From Bacteroidales bacterium M5 (lineage in GTDB: Bacteria; Bacteroidota; Bacteroidia; Bacteroidales; Muribaculaceae): a stretch of DNA of 40,288 bases. The notes beneath the pieces were generated by a model. It saw only the letters and a list, made by a program, of their open reading frames with translations. It searched no databases and was not told where the DNA came from. Positions 7,419-16,727 of the stretch are shown one piece after another. The position numbers were made by a program, and so were the translations under genes. Positions within the stretch are counted from its first letter, which is position 1. Every line of letters starts with the position of its first letter. The stretch lies in NCBI GenBank assembly GCA_001689535.1, contig LUJP01000079.1:1-40288 (forward strand), given 5' to 3'.

Positions 7419-8330
7419 ATGCCTTCCAACAAGAGTCGTCAGGCCGCATCGTTCAAGCCCGATGTCATAAAGAACTTCTCCATACAGACTCCCGCCGAAC
7501 TCCTGCCATTCGTCACCGAAAATCTTCCGGAGATCAAGCGCACGCGCCTCAAGCAGATGCTTGCCCACAACCAGATTGCAGTCAACGGCAATCCCGTGAG
7601 CCAGTTCAACCATCCGCTGCAGCCGGGCGATACCGTAAGCGTGAATTTCACCCGCGAATTCCAGGTGTTCTACAACCGCCGTCTCAAAATCGTCTATGAG
7701 GACGACGACATACTGGTGGTGAACAAGGGCTACGGCCTTCTCTCCATGGGCAACGACAAGGTGAAGGACGGCACAGCCTACTCCATCCTCAAGGACTATC
7801 TCAAGCGCAAGGATCCGCGCAATAAGATTTTCATCATCCACCGACTCGACCGCGACACTTCCGGCCTCATGATGTTTGCTAAAAACGAAAAAGCCAAGGA
7901 AGCCATGCAGCACAACTGGAACAACATGGTGCTCAACCGCAAATACGTAACCGTGGTGGAAGGCGACGTTGAAGAACCGCATGGCGTGGTGCGCAGCTAT
8001 CTCGGTGAGACCTCTCAGTTCGAGGTGTTCTCCACCGACGATCCCTCGCAGGGAAAACTCGCCGTAACCCGCTGGACGCGCCTCAAGGAAGGCTCGGAAT
8101 ACTCTCTGCTGGAGGTGGAGCTTGACACCGGACGTAAAAACCAGATACGCGTTCACATGAAGGACATAGGTCATCCCATTTCAGGCGACCGCAAGTATGG
8201 TGCCGAGGCCTCACCCATCCACCGTCTGGCCCTCCACGCGCGCACTCTCCGCTTCATCCACCCCGTCACACGCCGCGAGATGCTTTTCGAGACCCCCGTG
8301 CCCTCCTCGTTCATTCGCCTCGCCCGCTGA
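7419..8330 (+). CDS. RluA-family rRNA/tRNA pseudouridine synthase
   Basis: This 303-residue enzyme isomerises uridine to pseudouridine in structured RNA. It has an N-terminal S4 RNA-binding domain (about residues 15-75, with RTRLKQMLAHNQIAVNG) and an RluA catalytic domain with IIHRLDRDTSGLMMF, where Asp144 is the expected catalytic aspartate. Further family blocks are EDDDILVVNKGYGLLSM, RKYVTVVEGDV and DTGRKNQIRVHMKDIGHPI. It resembles the RluD/RluC branch, but the exact RNA position cannot be told from sequence. It is 18 bases after topA with no terminator between them, so the two are probably co-transcribed. Confidence 0.94.
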   Translation: MPSNKSRQAASFKPDVIKNFSIQTPAELLPFVTENLPEIKRTRLKQMLAHNQIAVNGNPVSQFNHPLQPGDTVSVNFTREFQVFYNRRLKIVYEDDDILVVNKGYGLLSMGNDKVKDGTAYSILKDYLKRKDPRNKIFIIHRLDRDTSGLMMFAKNEKAKEAMQHNWNNMVLNRKYVTVVEGDVEEPHGVVRSYLGETSQFEVFSTDDPSQGKLAVTRWTRLKEGSEYSLLEVELDTGRKNQIRVHMKDIGHPISGDRKYGAEASPIHRLALHARTLRFIHPVTRREMLFETPVPSSFIRLAR

Positions 8331-8338
8331 ACTCTTCC

Positions 8339-8352
8339 ACGTGCCGGCACGT
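8339..8352. repeat. 14-bp perfect palindrome before DUF4332 gene
   Basis: ACGTGCCGGCACGT is a perfect palindrome between the pseudouridine synthase stop and the DUF4332 start (40 bases upstream). It could be an operator or a hairpin; there is no T-run, so it is not a typical terminator. No TAnnTTTG box is seen between it and the ATG. Confidence 0.4.
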
Positions 8353-8391
8353 TAGATTATAACAGATTACTAATTCCAATATCAAACTGTT

Positions 8392-8799
8392 ATGACCTAC
8401 CGTGTAATTGACATTGAAGGCGTAGGCGAGCTATATGCCGCCAAGCTTGGCGCTGCCGGAGTAGACACCGTTGAACAACTCCTCGAGCGCTGCAAGACAC
8501 TCCAGGGCCGCGAGGCACTGGCTCTCGAAACGGGAATCTCACCCAAACTAATCCTGCGCTGGACCAACCACGCCGATCTCTTCCGCATCAAAGGCGTAGG
8601 TCCTCAGTTCTCCGAGCTCCTCGAGGCTTCAGGAGTGGACACCGTTAAGGAATTCCGCCACCGCCGCCCCGACAATCTCCACGAGCGTCTGGTGGAAGTA
8701 AACACTCGCCGCAACCTCTGCGGCCGCGTTCCTTCAGAGAAAGAACTGGCTGCCATGATTGAACAGGCCGGCACCCTCGAACCCATGGTCACCTATTGA
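8392..8799 (+). CDS. DUF4332 helix-hairpin-helix protein
   Basis: This 135-residue cytosolic protein holds two helix-hairpin-helix-like repeats: IEGVGELYAAKLGAAGVDTVEQLL near the N-terminus and IKGVGPQFSELLEASGVDTVKEF about 65 residues later. The layout fits the DUF4332 family, whose members are thought to bind DNA or act as accessory modules, but no function is proven. The C-terminal part (NTRRNLCGRVPSEKELAAMIEQA) is helical-looking. The ATG at 8392 is preceded by AT-rich sequence. It sits downstream of topA and the pseudouridine synthase and upstream of a good terminator, so it may be the last gene of that unit; a nucleic-acid role would match topA, but that is inference. Confidence 0.85.
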   Translation: MTYRVIDIEGVGELYAAKLGAAGVDTVEQLLERCKTLQGREALALETGISPKLILRWTNHADLFRIKGVGPQFSELLEASGVDTVKEFRHRRPDNLHERLVEVNTRRNLCGRVPSEKELAAMIEQAGTLEPMVTY

Positions 8800-8842
8800 C
8801 CACCCTACTCTCCACCATCCCTCCACGTAATGCAACGTACAC

Positions 8843-8886
8843 AATATGCGAGGCATGTCTCTATGCTTGCCCCGCATATTTTTTTT
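8843..8886 (+). terminator. Intrinsic terminator after DUF4332 gene
   Basis: AATATGCG (8843-8850) pairs with CGCATATT (8873-8880), with an inner GCAT/ATGC stem, and is followed directly by six further Ts. It separates the topA unit from the envelope operon. Confidence 0.75.
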
Positions 8887-8914
8887 ACGCCGCGACGGCA
8901 GATGTTGCCTCAGT

Positions 8915-8938
8915 AAACGCCCAAAAAATTGGGCGTTT
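8915..8938. repeat. Inverted repeat overlapping lptD -33 region
   Basis: AAACGCCCAA (8915-8924) and TTGGGCGTTT (8929-8938) are perfect 10-bp arms around AAAA. The right arm contains the TTG that would act as the -33 element of the lptD promoter. This could be an operator for the envelope operon or a second weak terminator after the DUF4332 gene. Confidence 0.55.
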
Positions 8939-8959
8939 CCACAAGTAGTGTTATCTTTG
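8929..8959 (+). promoter_or_regulatory. Putative promoter of lptD-tamB-tamL operon
   Basis: TTG (8929-8931), 20 bases, then TATCTTTG (8952-8959) match the Bacteroidetes -33/-7 pattern. Transcription would start near 8966, about 25 bases before the TTG start codon of the LptD-like gene. Confidence 0.65.
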
Positions 8960-8990
8960 CAGCGAAAACCAGTCATTCCAAAGAATTTCC

Positions 8991-11819
8991 TTGAGGTTAT
9001 CCCGACTATATATTATTCTCACTGTGGCCGTTATGGCCATGTCACTGGCTGCATCAGCAGGACGTTCCGCACAGTCAGCCGCAGAGCCCCCTATCAAGCT
9101 CCCGGCCGATTCCGCGCGCGCCGACGCGTACCTTGACTCCCTCCTGTCTGCTCCATCAGCCGACTCTCTGCCACATCTCACCAACGCGCAGAAGCGCCGT
9201 GAGCGTCTCAGCGACCACACGGCGCCAGCCGATTCAACCGACTCTTCGGCCACCGCAAAAGGCCCGCGCATTATCCGCTATAAAGTCGACCTCGACAACA
9301 AGGTTGACATTGCCGCCAAAGACTCCATGGTGCTCATAGGCCAGAACAACGCCAACCTTTATGGCGATTGCAAGGTGACCTACGGCGACATATCGCTCGA
9401 CGCCGCCAACATTGAGATGAACCTCGACAACAACATGGTCTACGCCGTAGGTATTCCCGACAGCACAGGAACCGTCCAGGGTTCGCCGGTATTCACCGAC
9501 AACGGCACAAGCTACAAGTCGAAGACCATGCGTTACAACTTCAAGACCGAGAAAGGTTTCATCACCGACGTTATAACCGAACAGGGCGAAGGCTACCTCA
9601 CCGGAGGAACCTCCAAGAAAATCGACAAAAACACCTTCTACCTCGAAAACGGTCGCTACACCACCTGCGACAACCACGACGACCCCCACTTCTACCTCCA
9701 GCTAACCAAAGCGAAGGTGCGCCCGAAAAAAGACATTGTGACCGGTCCGGCCTACATGGTGCTCGCCGGTCTCCCTCTCCCCCTTGCCGTTCCCTTCGGA
9801 TATTTCCCCTTCTCCGAGAAATATTCCAGCGGCATTATCTTCCCCACCTTCGGCGACGACTACAACCGCGGATTCTATCTCAGCAACGGAGGCTACTATT
9901 TCGCCATTAACGACAATATTGACCTTGCCCTCACCGGCGAGCTTTACACCAAAGGCTCCTGGGGACTGCAGGCACGGTCGGCCTACGTGAAGCGCTACCG
10001 CTATTCCGGAAGCTTCAACATCAGCTATCTCCGCACGGTGCTTGGCGACAAAGGACTGCCCGACTACTCACGGCAGACCAACTTCCAGGTGCTGTGGAAC
10101 CACACTCAGGACACTAAGAGCAATCCTATATTCAACTTCTCGGCCTCGGTAAACTTCACCACATCGGGCTATTCACGCAACGACCTCAACAGCTACTACA
10201 GCAACTCCTTCACCGAGAACACCAAAAGCTCTACCGTAAACTTCACATACCGTCCGCCGGGTTCGAAATGGAGCTTCTCAGGAACCGCCAACATCGCCCA
10301 GCGCTCCAACGACTCCACTCTGGCCGTGTCGTTCCCCAACTTCACCATCACCATGTCGCAGACCAACCCGTTCAAGCGCAAGCGTGCAGTGGGCAACGAG
10401 CGGTGGTATGAGAAAATCAAACTGTCATATTCCGGACAGTTCAACAACTCGCTGACCGCCAAGCAGAACGAATTCTTCAAGAAGAGCCTTATAAAGGACT
10501 GGCGTAACGGCATGCGTCATTCAGTGCCCGTTTCCGCCACGTTCAATGCCTTCAATGTACTGAACATCACTCCCAGCGTCACAATCAACGACCGCATGTA
10601 TTCCTCGAAAGTGCGCCGTCAGTGGGACCCCAACGCAGCACGTGAGATCTGCGACACAAGCTATAACTTCTACAACGTATGGGACTTCAACGCCGCCGTG
10701 TCGATGTCCACCAAACTATACGGTTTCTGGAAACCGATGAAATTCCTCGGCGACCGCATCAAGATGATCCGCCACGTGATGACGCCTACAGTCAGCTTCA
10801 CGGCCGCCCCAGATTTCAGTTCACCTTTCTTCGGGTATTACGGCACCTACGACTATCTCGACACCGAAGGCAAGATGCAGCAGCGCAAATACTCGCTGTT
10901 CCCCAACTCTCTGTTCGGTGTGCCCGGATCCGGAAAGACCGGTACCGTTAGCTTCTCACTGGCCAACAACCTTGAGATGAAGGTAAAATCAGACAACGAC
11001 AGTATCGACGAGAAAAAAGTGTCGCTCATAGAGAACTTCTCCATATCCCAGAGCTACAACTTCGCCGCCGACTCTCTCAACTGGAGCAACATCAACACCT
11101 CGCTGATGCTCCGTCTGGTAAAGAACTTCAACCTCAACCTCTCGGCCGTGTGGGATGTCTACACCTACCAGCTCAACTCCGCCGGAAACCCCGTGCGCGT
11201 GAACATCCCGCGCTGGAAAGCCGGCAAAGGCATCGGCCGCCTCTCAAGCACAGGCACATCATTCTCCTACACTTTCAACAACGATACCTTCAAGAACCTC
11301 TTCGGCCGTAACAAAGACAAGGACAAAAACGACAACAAATCCTCCAACGCTACTCCCAAGGACAGCGGCTCCCTGCGGGGACGCATGCCAGGCGACGACG
11401 ACGAGACCGAAGAGAATTCCAACGAGACCGAAATCGGCCCCAACGGCTACATGGTATGGGAAGTGCCTTGGAGTCTCTCGCTCAACTATTCCGTGAGCTA
11501 CGGTTACGGCGAGTTCAACAAACGCAAGATGGAATATGACGGCCGAATCACCCAGAACCTCAGCCTGTCGGGCAACATCCGCCCCACACGCCACTGGAAT
11601 TTCGGATTCACCGCCAGCTACAACTTCGACACCCACAAGCTCGCCTATATGAACTGCAACATATCGCGCGACCTCCACTGCTTCACCATGACGGCAAGCT
11701 TCGTGCCCGTGGGCCCATACAAAAGCTACAATTTCCATATTTCCGTCAACTCCTCACTCCTGCAGGACCTCAAGTACGACAAGCGCTCCTCTCTTTCCAA
11801 CGGCGTGAACTGGTATTGA
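8991..11819 (+). CDS. lptD: LptD-like LPS assembly outer-membrane protein
   Basis: This 942-residue outer-membrane protein would receive lipopolysaccharide from the periplasmic Lpt bridge and insert it into the outer leaflet. A signal peptide (LYIILTVAVMAMSLAASA) precedes a proline/serine/asparate-rich linker; then comes an LptA/OstA-like beta-jellyroll part (about residues 95-215, GDISLDAANIEMNLDNNMVYAVG) and a long C-terminal barrel rich in alternating aromatic strands (about 260-942). YTTCDNHDDPHFYL, followed by GPAYMVLAGLPLPLAVPFGYFPF, is typical of LptD family proteins. An acidic, low-complexity insert (KDKDKNDNKSS, GDDDETEENSNETE) probably forms an extracellular loop. The start is a TTG at 8991; the next in-frame ATG (9033) would cut into the signal peptide. 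Followed after 60 bases by tamB. Confidence 0.9.
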   Translation: MRLSRLYIILTVAVMAMSLAASAGRSAQSAAEPPIKLPADSARADAYLDSLLSAPSADSLPHLTNAQKRRERLSDHTAPADSTDSSATAKGPRIIRYKVDLDNKVDIAAKDSMVLIGQNNANLYGDCKVTYGDISLDAANIEMNLDNNMVYAVGIPDSTGTVQGSPVFTDNGTSYKSKTMRYNFKTEKGFITDVITEQGEGYLTGGTSKKIDKNTFYLENGRYTTCDNHDDPHFYLQLTKAKVRPKKDIVTGPAYMVLAGLPLPLAVPFGYFPFSEKYSSGIIFPTFGDDYNRGFYLSNGGYYFAINDNIDLALTGELYTKGSWGLQARSAYVKRYRYSGSFNISYLRTVLGDKGLPDYSRQTNFQVLWNHTQDTKSNPIFNFSASVNFTTSGYSRNDLNSYYSNSFTENTKSSTVNFTYRPPGSKWSFSGTANIAQRSNDSTLAVSFPNFTITMSQTNPFKRKRAVGNERWYEKIKLSYSGQFNNSLTAKQNEFFKKSLIKDWRNGMRHSVPVSATFNAFNVLNITPSVTINDRMYSSKVRRQWDPNAAREICDTSYNFYNVWDFNAAVSMSTKLYGFWKPMKFLGDRIKMIRHVMTPTVSFTAAPDFSSPFFGYYGTYDYLDTEGKMQQRKYSLFPNSLFGVPGSGKTGTVSFSLANNLEMKVKSDNDSIDEKKVSLIENFSISQSYNFAADSLNWSNINTSLMLRLVKNFNLNLSAVWDVYTYQLNSAGNPVRVNIPRWKAGKGIGRLSSTGTSFSYTFNNDTFKNLFGRNKDKDKNDNKSSNATPKDSGSLRGRMPGDDDETEENSNETEIGPNGYMVWEVPWSLSLNYSVSYGYGEFNKRKMEYDGRITQNLSLSGNIRPTRHWNFGFTASYNFDTHKLAYMNCNISRDLHCFTMTASFVPVGPYKSYNFHISVNSSLLQDLKYDKRSSLSNGVNWY

Positions 11820-11879
11820 TTTCCACTAAACTATCAGCGCCGCTGAGGCGTTGTAAGATTACGTGAAAACTATTGATTT

Positions 11880-14800
11880 GTGAGGAAATTTCTACATATC
11901 ATCAAAAAAACGGTGCTGTGGGCTATCGCCATAGTCCTGGCTATTGTTGTGATAATACCGGTGGCGCTTTATATCCCGGCCGTACAGAACCTGGCTAAAG
12001 ACATTGCCGTCAAGGAAGTAAAAAAATCATCGGGGCTCGACATCTCCATCGACTATCTGCGCCTGCGATTCCCCCTCACCCTCGTGGTCGACGGCGCTAC
12101 TGTGCGCGAGGCATCGGGCGACACCATGGTCCATGCCTCTAAAGTGAACCTCGACCTGGCCTTTCTTCCGCTGCTGCGCGGACGCCTCGACGTGAAAGAA
12201 GCTTCGCTTTCCGATGTAATGTACCGCATGGGTAATCCCGACTCCGCCATGCAGCTCACGGCGAGAATCAACAGTTTCACCACCCGTTCCACATCGTCCA
12301 ATCTCTCGTTCAGCGACATTGCGGTAGGAACGACAGTGCTCGACGGAGCCGACGTGGTGCTTCTGATGAAAGATACCGTTACCGAATCCCGCTCCGACAC
12401 CGCTGCCTCCAAGCCCATGCGGATTTCCGCCCCCGATATAGAACTGCGCAACATACGCTTCCGCATGGCCATGCTCCCCGTCATCGACTCCATGGACGTA
12501 ACCGTGCCGCTGGCGCGTCTGGCCGACGGAATGATCGACATGGGACTCAAAAAAATCACAGCCTCATCCCTTACCGTCGATTCAGTGACGGCTACATATC
12601 TCACCCCCTCCGCGGAATTTCTCAAAACCTACCGCCCACGCACCGACTCCACCCGCGTTGACAGCAGCGCAACAACGCCTGCCGATGCATGGACCATTAC
12701 AGCCGGTCATCTCGGCCTCACGGGGCGCCATGCGCTCTACGCCATGCGCGGAGCCCAACCCGTTCCAGGTTTCGACGTAAACTATATCGAGGCCACGGGA
12801 ATCGACCTCAGTGTCGACTCGTTCTATAACCGCGGCGTGGAAATCACCGTGCCACTGCGCCATCTCGCTGCCCGCGAACGCTCCGGCCTTTCCATACAGG
12901 GCAGCGGAACATTCGCCATGGACTCCTCGGCAATGGAGGCGCGCGATTTCAAACTCTCCACCGTTTTCTCTCACCTCGACTTCAACGGCAGGATGGGCAT
13001 GGGCGATCTCGTCCGCGACCCCTCTCTGCCTCTCCGGCTCGATGCCGACGGGACAATAGGCCTGGCCGACGTGGAGATGTTCATGCCATCACTCTCGCCC
13101 ATGCTGCGAAGCGTGCCGCGCACCTCCGACATCAACCTGCGCGCCCGCGTTCACGGCACCTCGGGCAGCCTCGACATCGACACCGTCAGCGCCTCGATGC
13201 ACCGCTACCTCTCGGTGCTCGCCTCCGGCCATATCGACAATCCCATGGACTTCAACCGCATGAACGGCCGCGTGGATATAGACGGCACCCTGACCGATGT
13301 TAATTTCATCAAACCCACCCTGCTTGAAGCGAAAATGGCCCGCGAGATCAACATCCCGCCCACGCGCATCAAAGGCCGCATAAACTATTCGCCCGGACTG
13401 GTGGACGGTAAGGTGGCCGTAATCACCGGCCAGGGCAATATGGCTCTCGACGGCCGCTGGCAGCAGAAAGCCAAAGGCTACGACGCCACCATCGACATCA
13501 GGAACTTCCCGGTGGCTTCGTTCATGCCATCCCTCGGAGTAGGCAACGTGACCCTCACTGCCCAGGCCAAGGGCCACGGCTACGACGTATTCTCTCCCGC
13601 CACCTCCCTCACAGCCGCTGTCAATCTCGGCAGTGCCGTCTACAACGGCGAGGAGCTGCGCAATGTTTCCGTAAACGCGCGCCTCGACAAATCGATGCTC
13701 AACGCCGACATTCTCTCGCGCAACCCGGCTCTCGACATGGACGCCACCCTTTCATGCGACCTCGCGCAAGGCGACTACCGCTGGCAGCTCGACGGCGACG
13801 TGCAGCACATCGACCTTCAGGCATTCCATCTTGCCGACAACACCATGTTCGGAGCCATGCAGCTGGATTCCGACGGTTCGTTCGACCCGCGCACAGGCTT
13901 CATCGACGCCCGCGCCACCCTGAACCGTCTGGACTGGACACTGGGCGACGACCGCATTACGGCGCCGAAAATCACAGCCTCGTTAAAGGCCGACTCGGCC
14001 ACCACCGCCCAGCTCTCCACCGGCGATCTTACCGCCGATTTCCAGGCCCAGTGCAGCCTCGATTCCCTCACACGCTCATTCGCCATCTCCTCCGATATAC
14101 TGAATAAGAGCCTCGCCTCATTCCGAATCGACATTGACACACTGCAGTCAACCCTGCCACAGATGCAGCTCAACATGAACATGAGCAGCGACAACTTTGT
14201 GGCACGCTACCTCGCATCGAGTAAAATATCGTTGAAATCGGCCCGTCTGACCCTCAGCAACGATTCGCTTATCAGTTTCTCATCGCATGTGCTCGGACTC
14301 ACTTCCGGTTCAGTGCGCACCGACACCATCACATTCTCCGGCCGTCAGCGCGGACGCTATCTCCTCTACACCCTCGCCATGAACAACCGCAAGGGTACTT
14401 TCGACGACTTCGCCCACGTGAACCTCAACGGTTTCATTGGCGGCGACCGCCTTGCTGCCATGATCGACCAGCGCAACATCTCCGACCGTCAGGGCTTCCG
14501 CATAGGCCTCACTTCGGTAATGAAGCCCGATTCCTCGCTTGTGGTGAAACTCGTGCCCCGCTCGCCGGTAATCGGCTACAAGAAATGGAGTCTGAACACT
14601 GACAATTTCATTTCGTTCAACTTCCCCCACAAGCATCTCGACGCCAATCTGGAGCTGAAATGCGACAGCAGCATGCTGAGCCTGCGCACCGCCCACGCCG
14701 AAGCCTCCGACACCCTGGGGCTCCACGACATGAACAGTCAGGACGACGTGAGGATACGCCTGGACAACATCAATCTCGCCGACTGGCTCTCCATCTCACC

Positions 14801-16727
14801 CTTCGCGCCTCCGATAAAAGGCGTTCTCGGTGCCGACATGCTCGTCCACTGGGATCCGCGCCATATATCCGAATTCACCGGCAACGGCAACATTGATCTC
14901 AACGACCTCTATTATGGCCGTGACCGCGTGGGATCATTCACCCTGCGAACCGACGTGCGCACCGGCAACCGCGGACTGCACGCCAACGTTGACCTTCTGG
15001 TTGACAGCGTGAAAGTGATCACAGCAAACGGTGTGCTCAACGACAGCACCCTTGCCACTCCTTTCCTTCTGGACTTCTCCATGATACGGTTCCCGCTGCG
15101 CACTGTCAATCCCTTCCTGCCCAAGGATGTGGCTCAGCTGAGCGGAGTGCTCAACGGCCAGATGAAAATAACCGGCGACATGGCCTCGCCCGTGTTCAAC
15201 GGATTCATTGATTTCGATTCCACCGCTGTGAAAGTGGGAATGACAGGCGCAAGCTATCCCTTCTCAGAAGAAAAGGTGCCTGTGGACAGCAACGTGGTCC
15301 GTTTCAGCAACTTCACCATAGGCGGTCTCAACGGCCACGACCTGGCTCTCAACGGCACCGTCGACATACGCCGTCTCACCAACGTGATAATCGACCTCAC
15401 GGCCAAGGCCTCCGACATGCAGATTGTCAACTCCTCGCGTCCGCGCGGTGCCAGCGTCTACGGCAAGGCCTTTGTGGATCTCGACGCATCCGTCAAGGGC
15501 AACATGAGTTTCCTCGATATCGATGCTCGCCTCAATATACTCCCCGGCACAAATGTCACCTATGTGATGACCGGCGCCACGGATTCACGCATCGTGTCAC
15601 GCAATGAGAGCTCGATGGTGCGTTTCGTCCAGTTCTCCGACACCACTCAGGTCCAGGAAGCCGATACCATAGTCAAACCGCAGATGATGATGAATCTCGA
15701 TGCCGCTCTCACCGTCTCCTCAGGCTCGACCATAAACGTGGACATCTCGCCCGACGGCAAGAACAAGGCGTCGATAGAGGGCGAAGGCACCCTCAATTAC
15801 ACCATGACCCCGATGAGCGACGGACGCATCATCGGCCGCTTCAACATCAACAAGGGTTTCGTGCGCTATTCGCCACCCTTCATGTCAGAGAAAAACTTCA
15901 CCTTCCAGGAAGGCAGTTATATAGCCTTCAACGGCCCGATGCTCAACCCTGTGCTCAACATCAAGGCCGTGGACCGTCTGAAAGCCAACGTTACCCAGCA
16001 GGGCCAGAACTCCCGCCTGGTCAACTTCGACATATCGCTTTCGGTCACCAACACCCTTCAGGATATGAACGTGGCGTTCGACCTCTCCACCAACGACGAC
16101 CTTACCATCGAGAACGAGCTTTCCTCCATGTCGCCCCAGCAGCGCGCCAACCAGGCCATGAACATGCTCCTTTACAACGTTTACACCGGCCCCGGCACCA
16201 AAGGCAACGCCAACCTCTCCGGCAACCAGCTGTTCTCGTTCCTGGAGTCGCAGATCAACTCATGGGCGGCCAACAACATCAAGGGTGTGGACATCTCCTT
16301 CGGAATAGACCAGTATGACAAGACCACCGACGGCAGCAGCTCCACCACCACCAGCTATTCCTACCGCGTGAGCAAATCGCTCTTCAATGACCGCATAAAG
16401 ATTGTGGTCGGCGGCAACTATTCCACCGATGCCGATGCCGACGAGAACTTCTCGCAGAATCTCATCAACGACATCTCGTTTGAGTATATGCTTAACCGCA
16501 GCGGCTCGATGTATGTGCGTCTCTTCCGCCATGTGGGCTACGAGAGCATTCTCGAGGGAGAGATCACCCAGACCGGCGTGGGCTTCGTGCTACGCCGCAA
16601 AATCAACAGTTTCCGCGACATCTTCCGTCTGCGCCGTCCGCCCAGGCAGCTTCCGCCGCTCGAGAAATCCGTGACCGCCGACTCAACCGGCACATCTGTA
16701 GTCTCCAAAAAAATTGACAAGAAATGA
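11880..16727 (+). CDS. tamB: Translocation/assembly module TamB (AsmA-like)
   Basis: This very long 1615-residue protein has one N-terminal membrane helix (VLWAIAIVLAIVVIIPVALYI, about 12-32) and a huge periplasmic part of repeating beta-strands, as in the AsmA/TamB/YhdP lipid-transport superfamily. The C-terminal ~450 residues match the TamB (DUF490) domain: IEGEGTLNYTMTPMSDGRIIGRFNINKGFVRYSPPF and AFNGPMLNPVLNIKAVDRL. Family members form hydrophobic grooves spanning the periplasm and act in phospholipid transport or outer-membrane protein biogenesis. The start is GTG at 11880 (MRKFLHIIKKTV). Its stop overlaps the ATG of tamL by ATGA, so the two are translationally coupled. Length is in the usual range for Bacteroidetes TamB. 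Confidence 0.93.
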   Translation: MRKFLHIIKKTVLWAIAIVLAIVVIIPVALYIPAVQNLAKDIAVKEVKKSSGLDISIDYLRLRFPLTLVVDGATVREASGDTMVHASKVNLDLAFLPLLRGRLDVKEASLSDVMYRMGNPDSAMQLTARINSFTTRSTSSNLSFSDIAVGTTVLDGADVVLLMKDTVTESRSDTAASKPMRISAPDIELRNIRFRMAMLPVIDSMDVTVPLARLADGMIDMGLKKITASSLTVDSVTATYLTPSAEFLKTYRPRTDSTRVDSSATTPADAWTITAGHLGLTGRHALYAMRGAQPVPGFDVNYIEATGIDLSVDSFYNRGVEITVPLRHLAARERSGLSIQGSGTFAMDSSAMEARDFKLSTVFSHLDFNGRMGMGDLVRDPSLPLRLDADGTIGLADVEMFMPSLSPMLRSVPRTSDINLRARVHGTSGSLDIDTVSASMHRYLSVLASGHIDNPMDFNRMNGRVDIDGTLTDVNFIKPTLLEAKMAREINIPPTRIKGRINYSPGLVDGKVAVITGQGNMALDGRWQQKAKGYDATIDIRNFPVASFMPSLGVGNVTLTAQAKGHGYDVFSPATSLTAAVNLGSAVYNGEELRNVSVNARLDKSMLNADILSRNPALDMDATLSCDLAQGDYRWQLDGDVQHIDLQAFHLADNTMFGAMQLDSDGSFDPRTGFIDARATLNRLDWTLGDDRITAPKITASLKADSATTAQLSTGDLTADFQAQCSLDSLTRSFAISSDILNKSLASFRIDIDTLQSTLPQMQLNMNMSSDNFVARYLASSKISLKSARLTLSNDSLISFSSHVLGLTSGSVRTDTITFSGRQRGRYLLYTLAMNNRKGTFDDFAHVNLNGFIGGDRLAAMIDQRNISDRQGFRIGLTSVMKPDSSLVVKLVPRSPVIGYKKWSLNTDNFISFNFPHKHLDANLELKCDSSMLSLRTAHAEASDTLGLHDMNSQDDVRIRLDNINLADWLSISPFAPPIKGVLGADMLVHWDPRHISEFTGNGNIDLNDLYYGRDRVGSFTLRTDVRTGNRGLHANVDLLVDSVKVITANGVLNDSTLATPFLLDFSMIRFPLRTVNPFLPKDVAQLSGVLNGQMKITGDMASPVFNGFIDFDSTAVKVGMTGASYPFSEEKVPVDSNVVRFSNFTIGGLNGHDLALNGTVDIRRLTNVIIDLTAKASDMQIVNSSRPRGASVYGKAFVDLDASVKGNMSFLDIDARLNILPGTNVTYVMTGATDSRIVSRNESSMVRFVQFSDTTQVQEADTIVKPQMMMNLDAALTVSSGSTINVDISPDGKNKASIEGEGTLNYTMTPMSDGRIIGRFNINKGFVRYSPPFMSEKNFTFQEGSYIAFNGPMLNPVLNIKAVDRLKANVTQQGQNSRLVNFDISLSVTNTLQDMNVAFDLSTNDDLTIENELSSMSPQQRANQAMNMLLYNVYTGPGTKGNANLSGNQLFSFLESQINSWAANNIKGVDISFGIDQYDKTTDGSSSTTTSYSYRVSKSLFNDRIKIVVGGNYSTDADADENFSQNLINDISFEYMLNRSGSMYVRLFRHVGYESILEGEITQTGVGFVLRRKINSFRDIFRLRRPPRQLPPLEKSVTADSTGTSVVSKKIDKK

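Noticed and set aside
7101..8174. Long minus-strand frame across topA end and pseudouridine synthase gene
   Set aside because: It overlaps two well-supported genes on the other strand and shows no protein family features.
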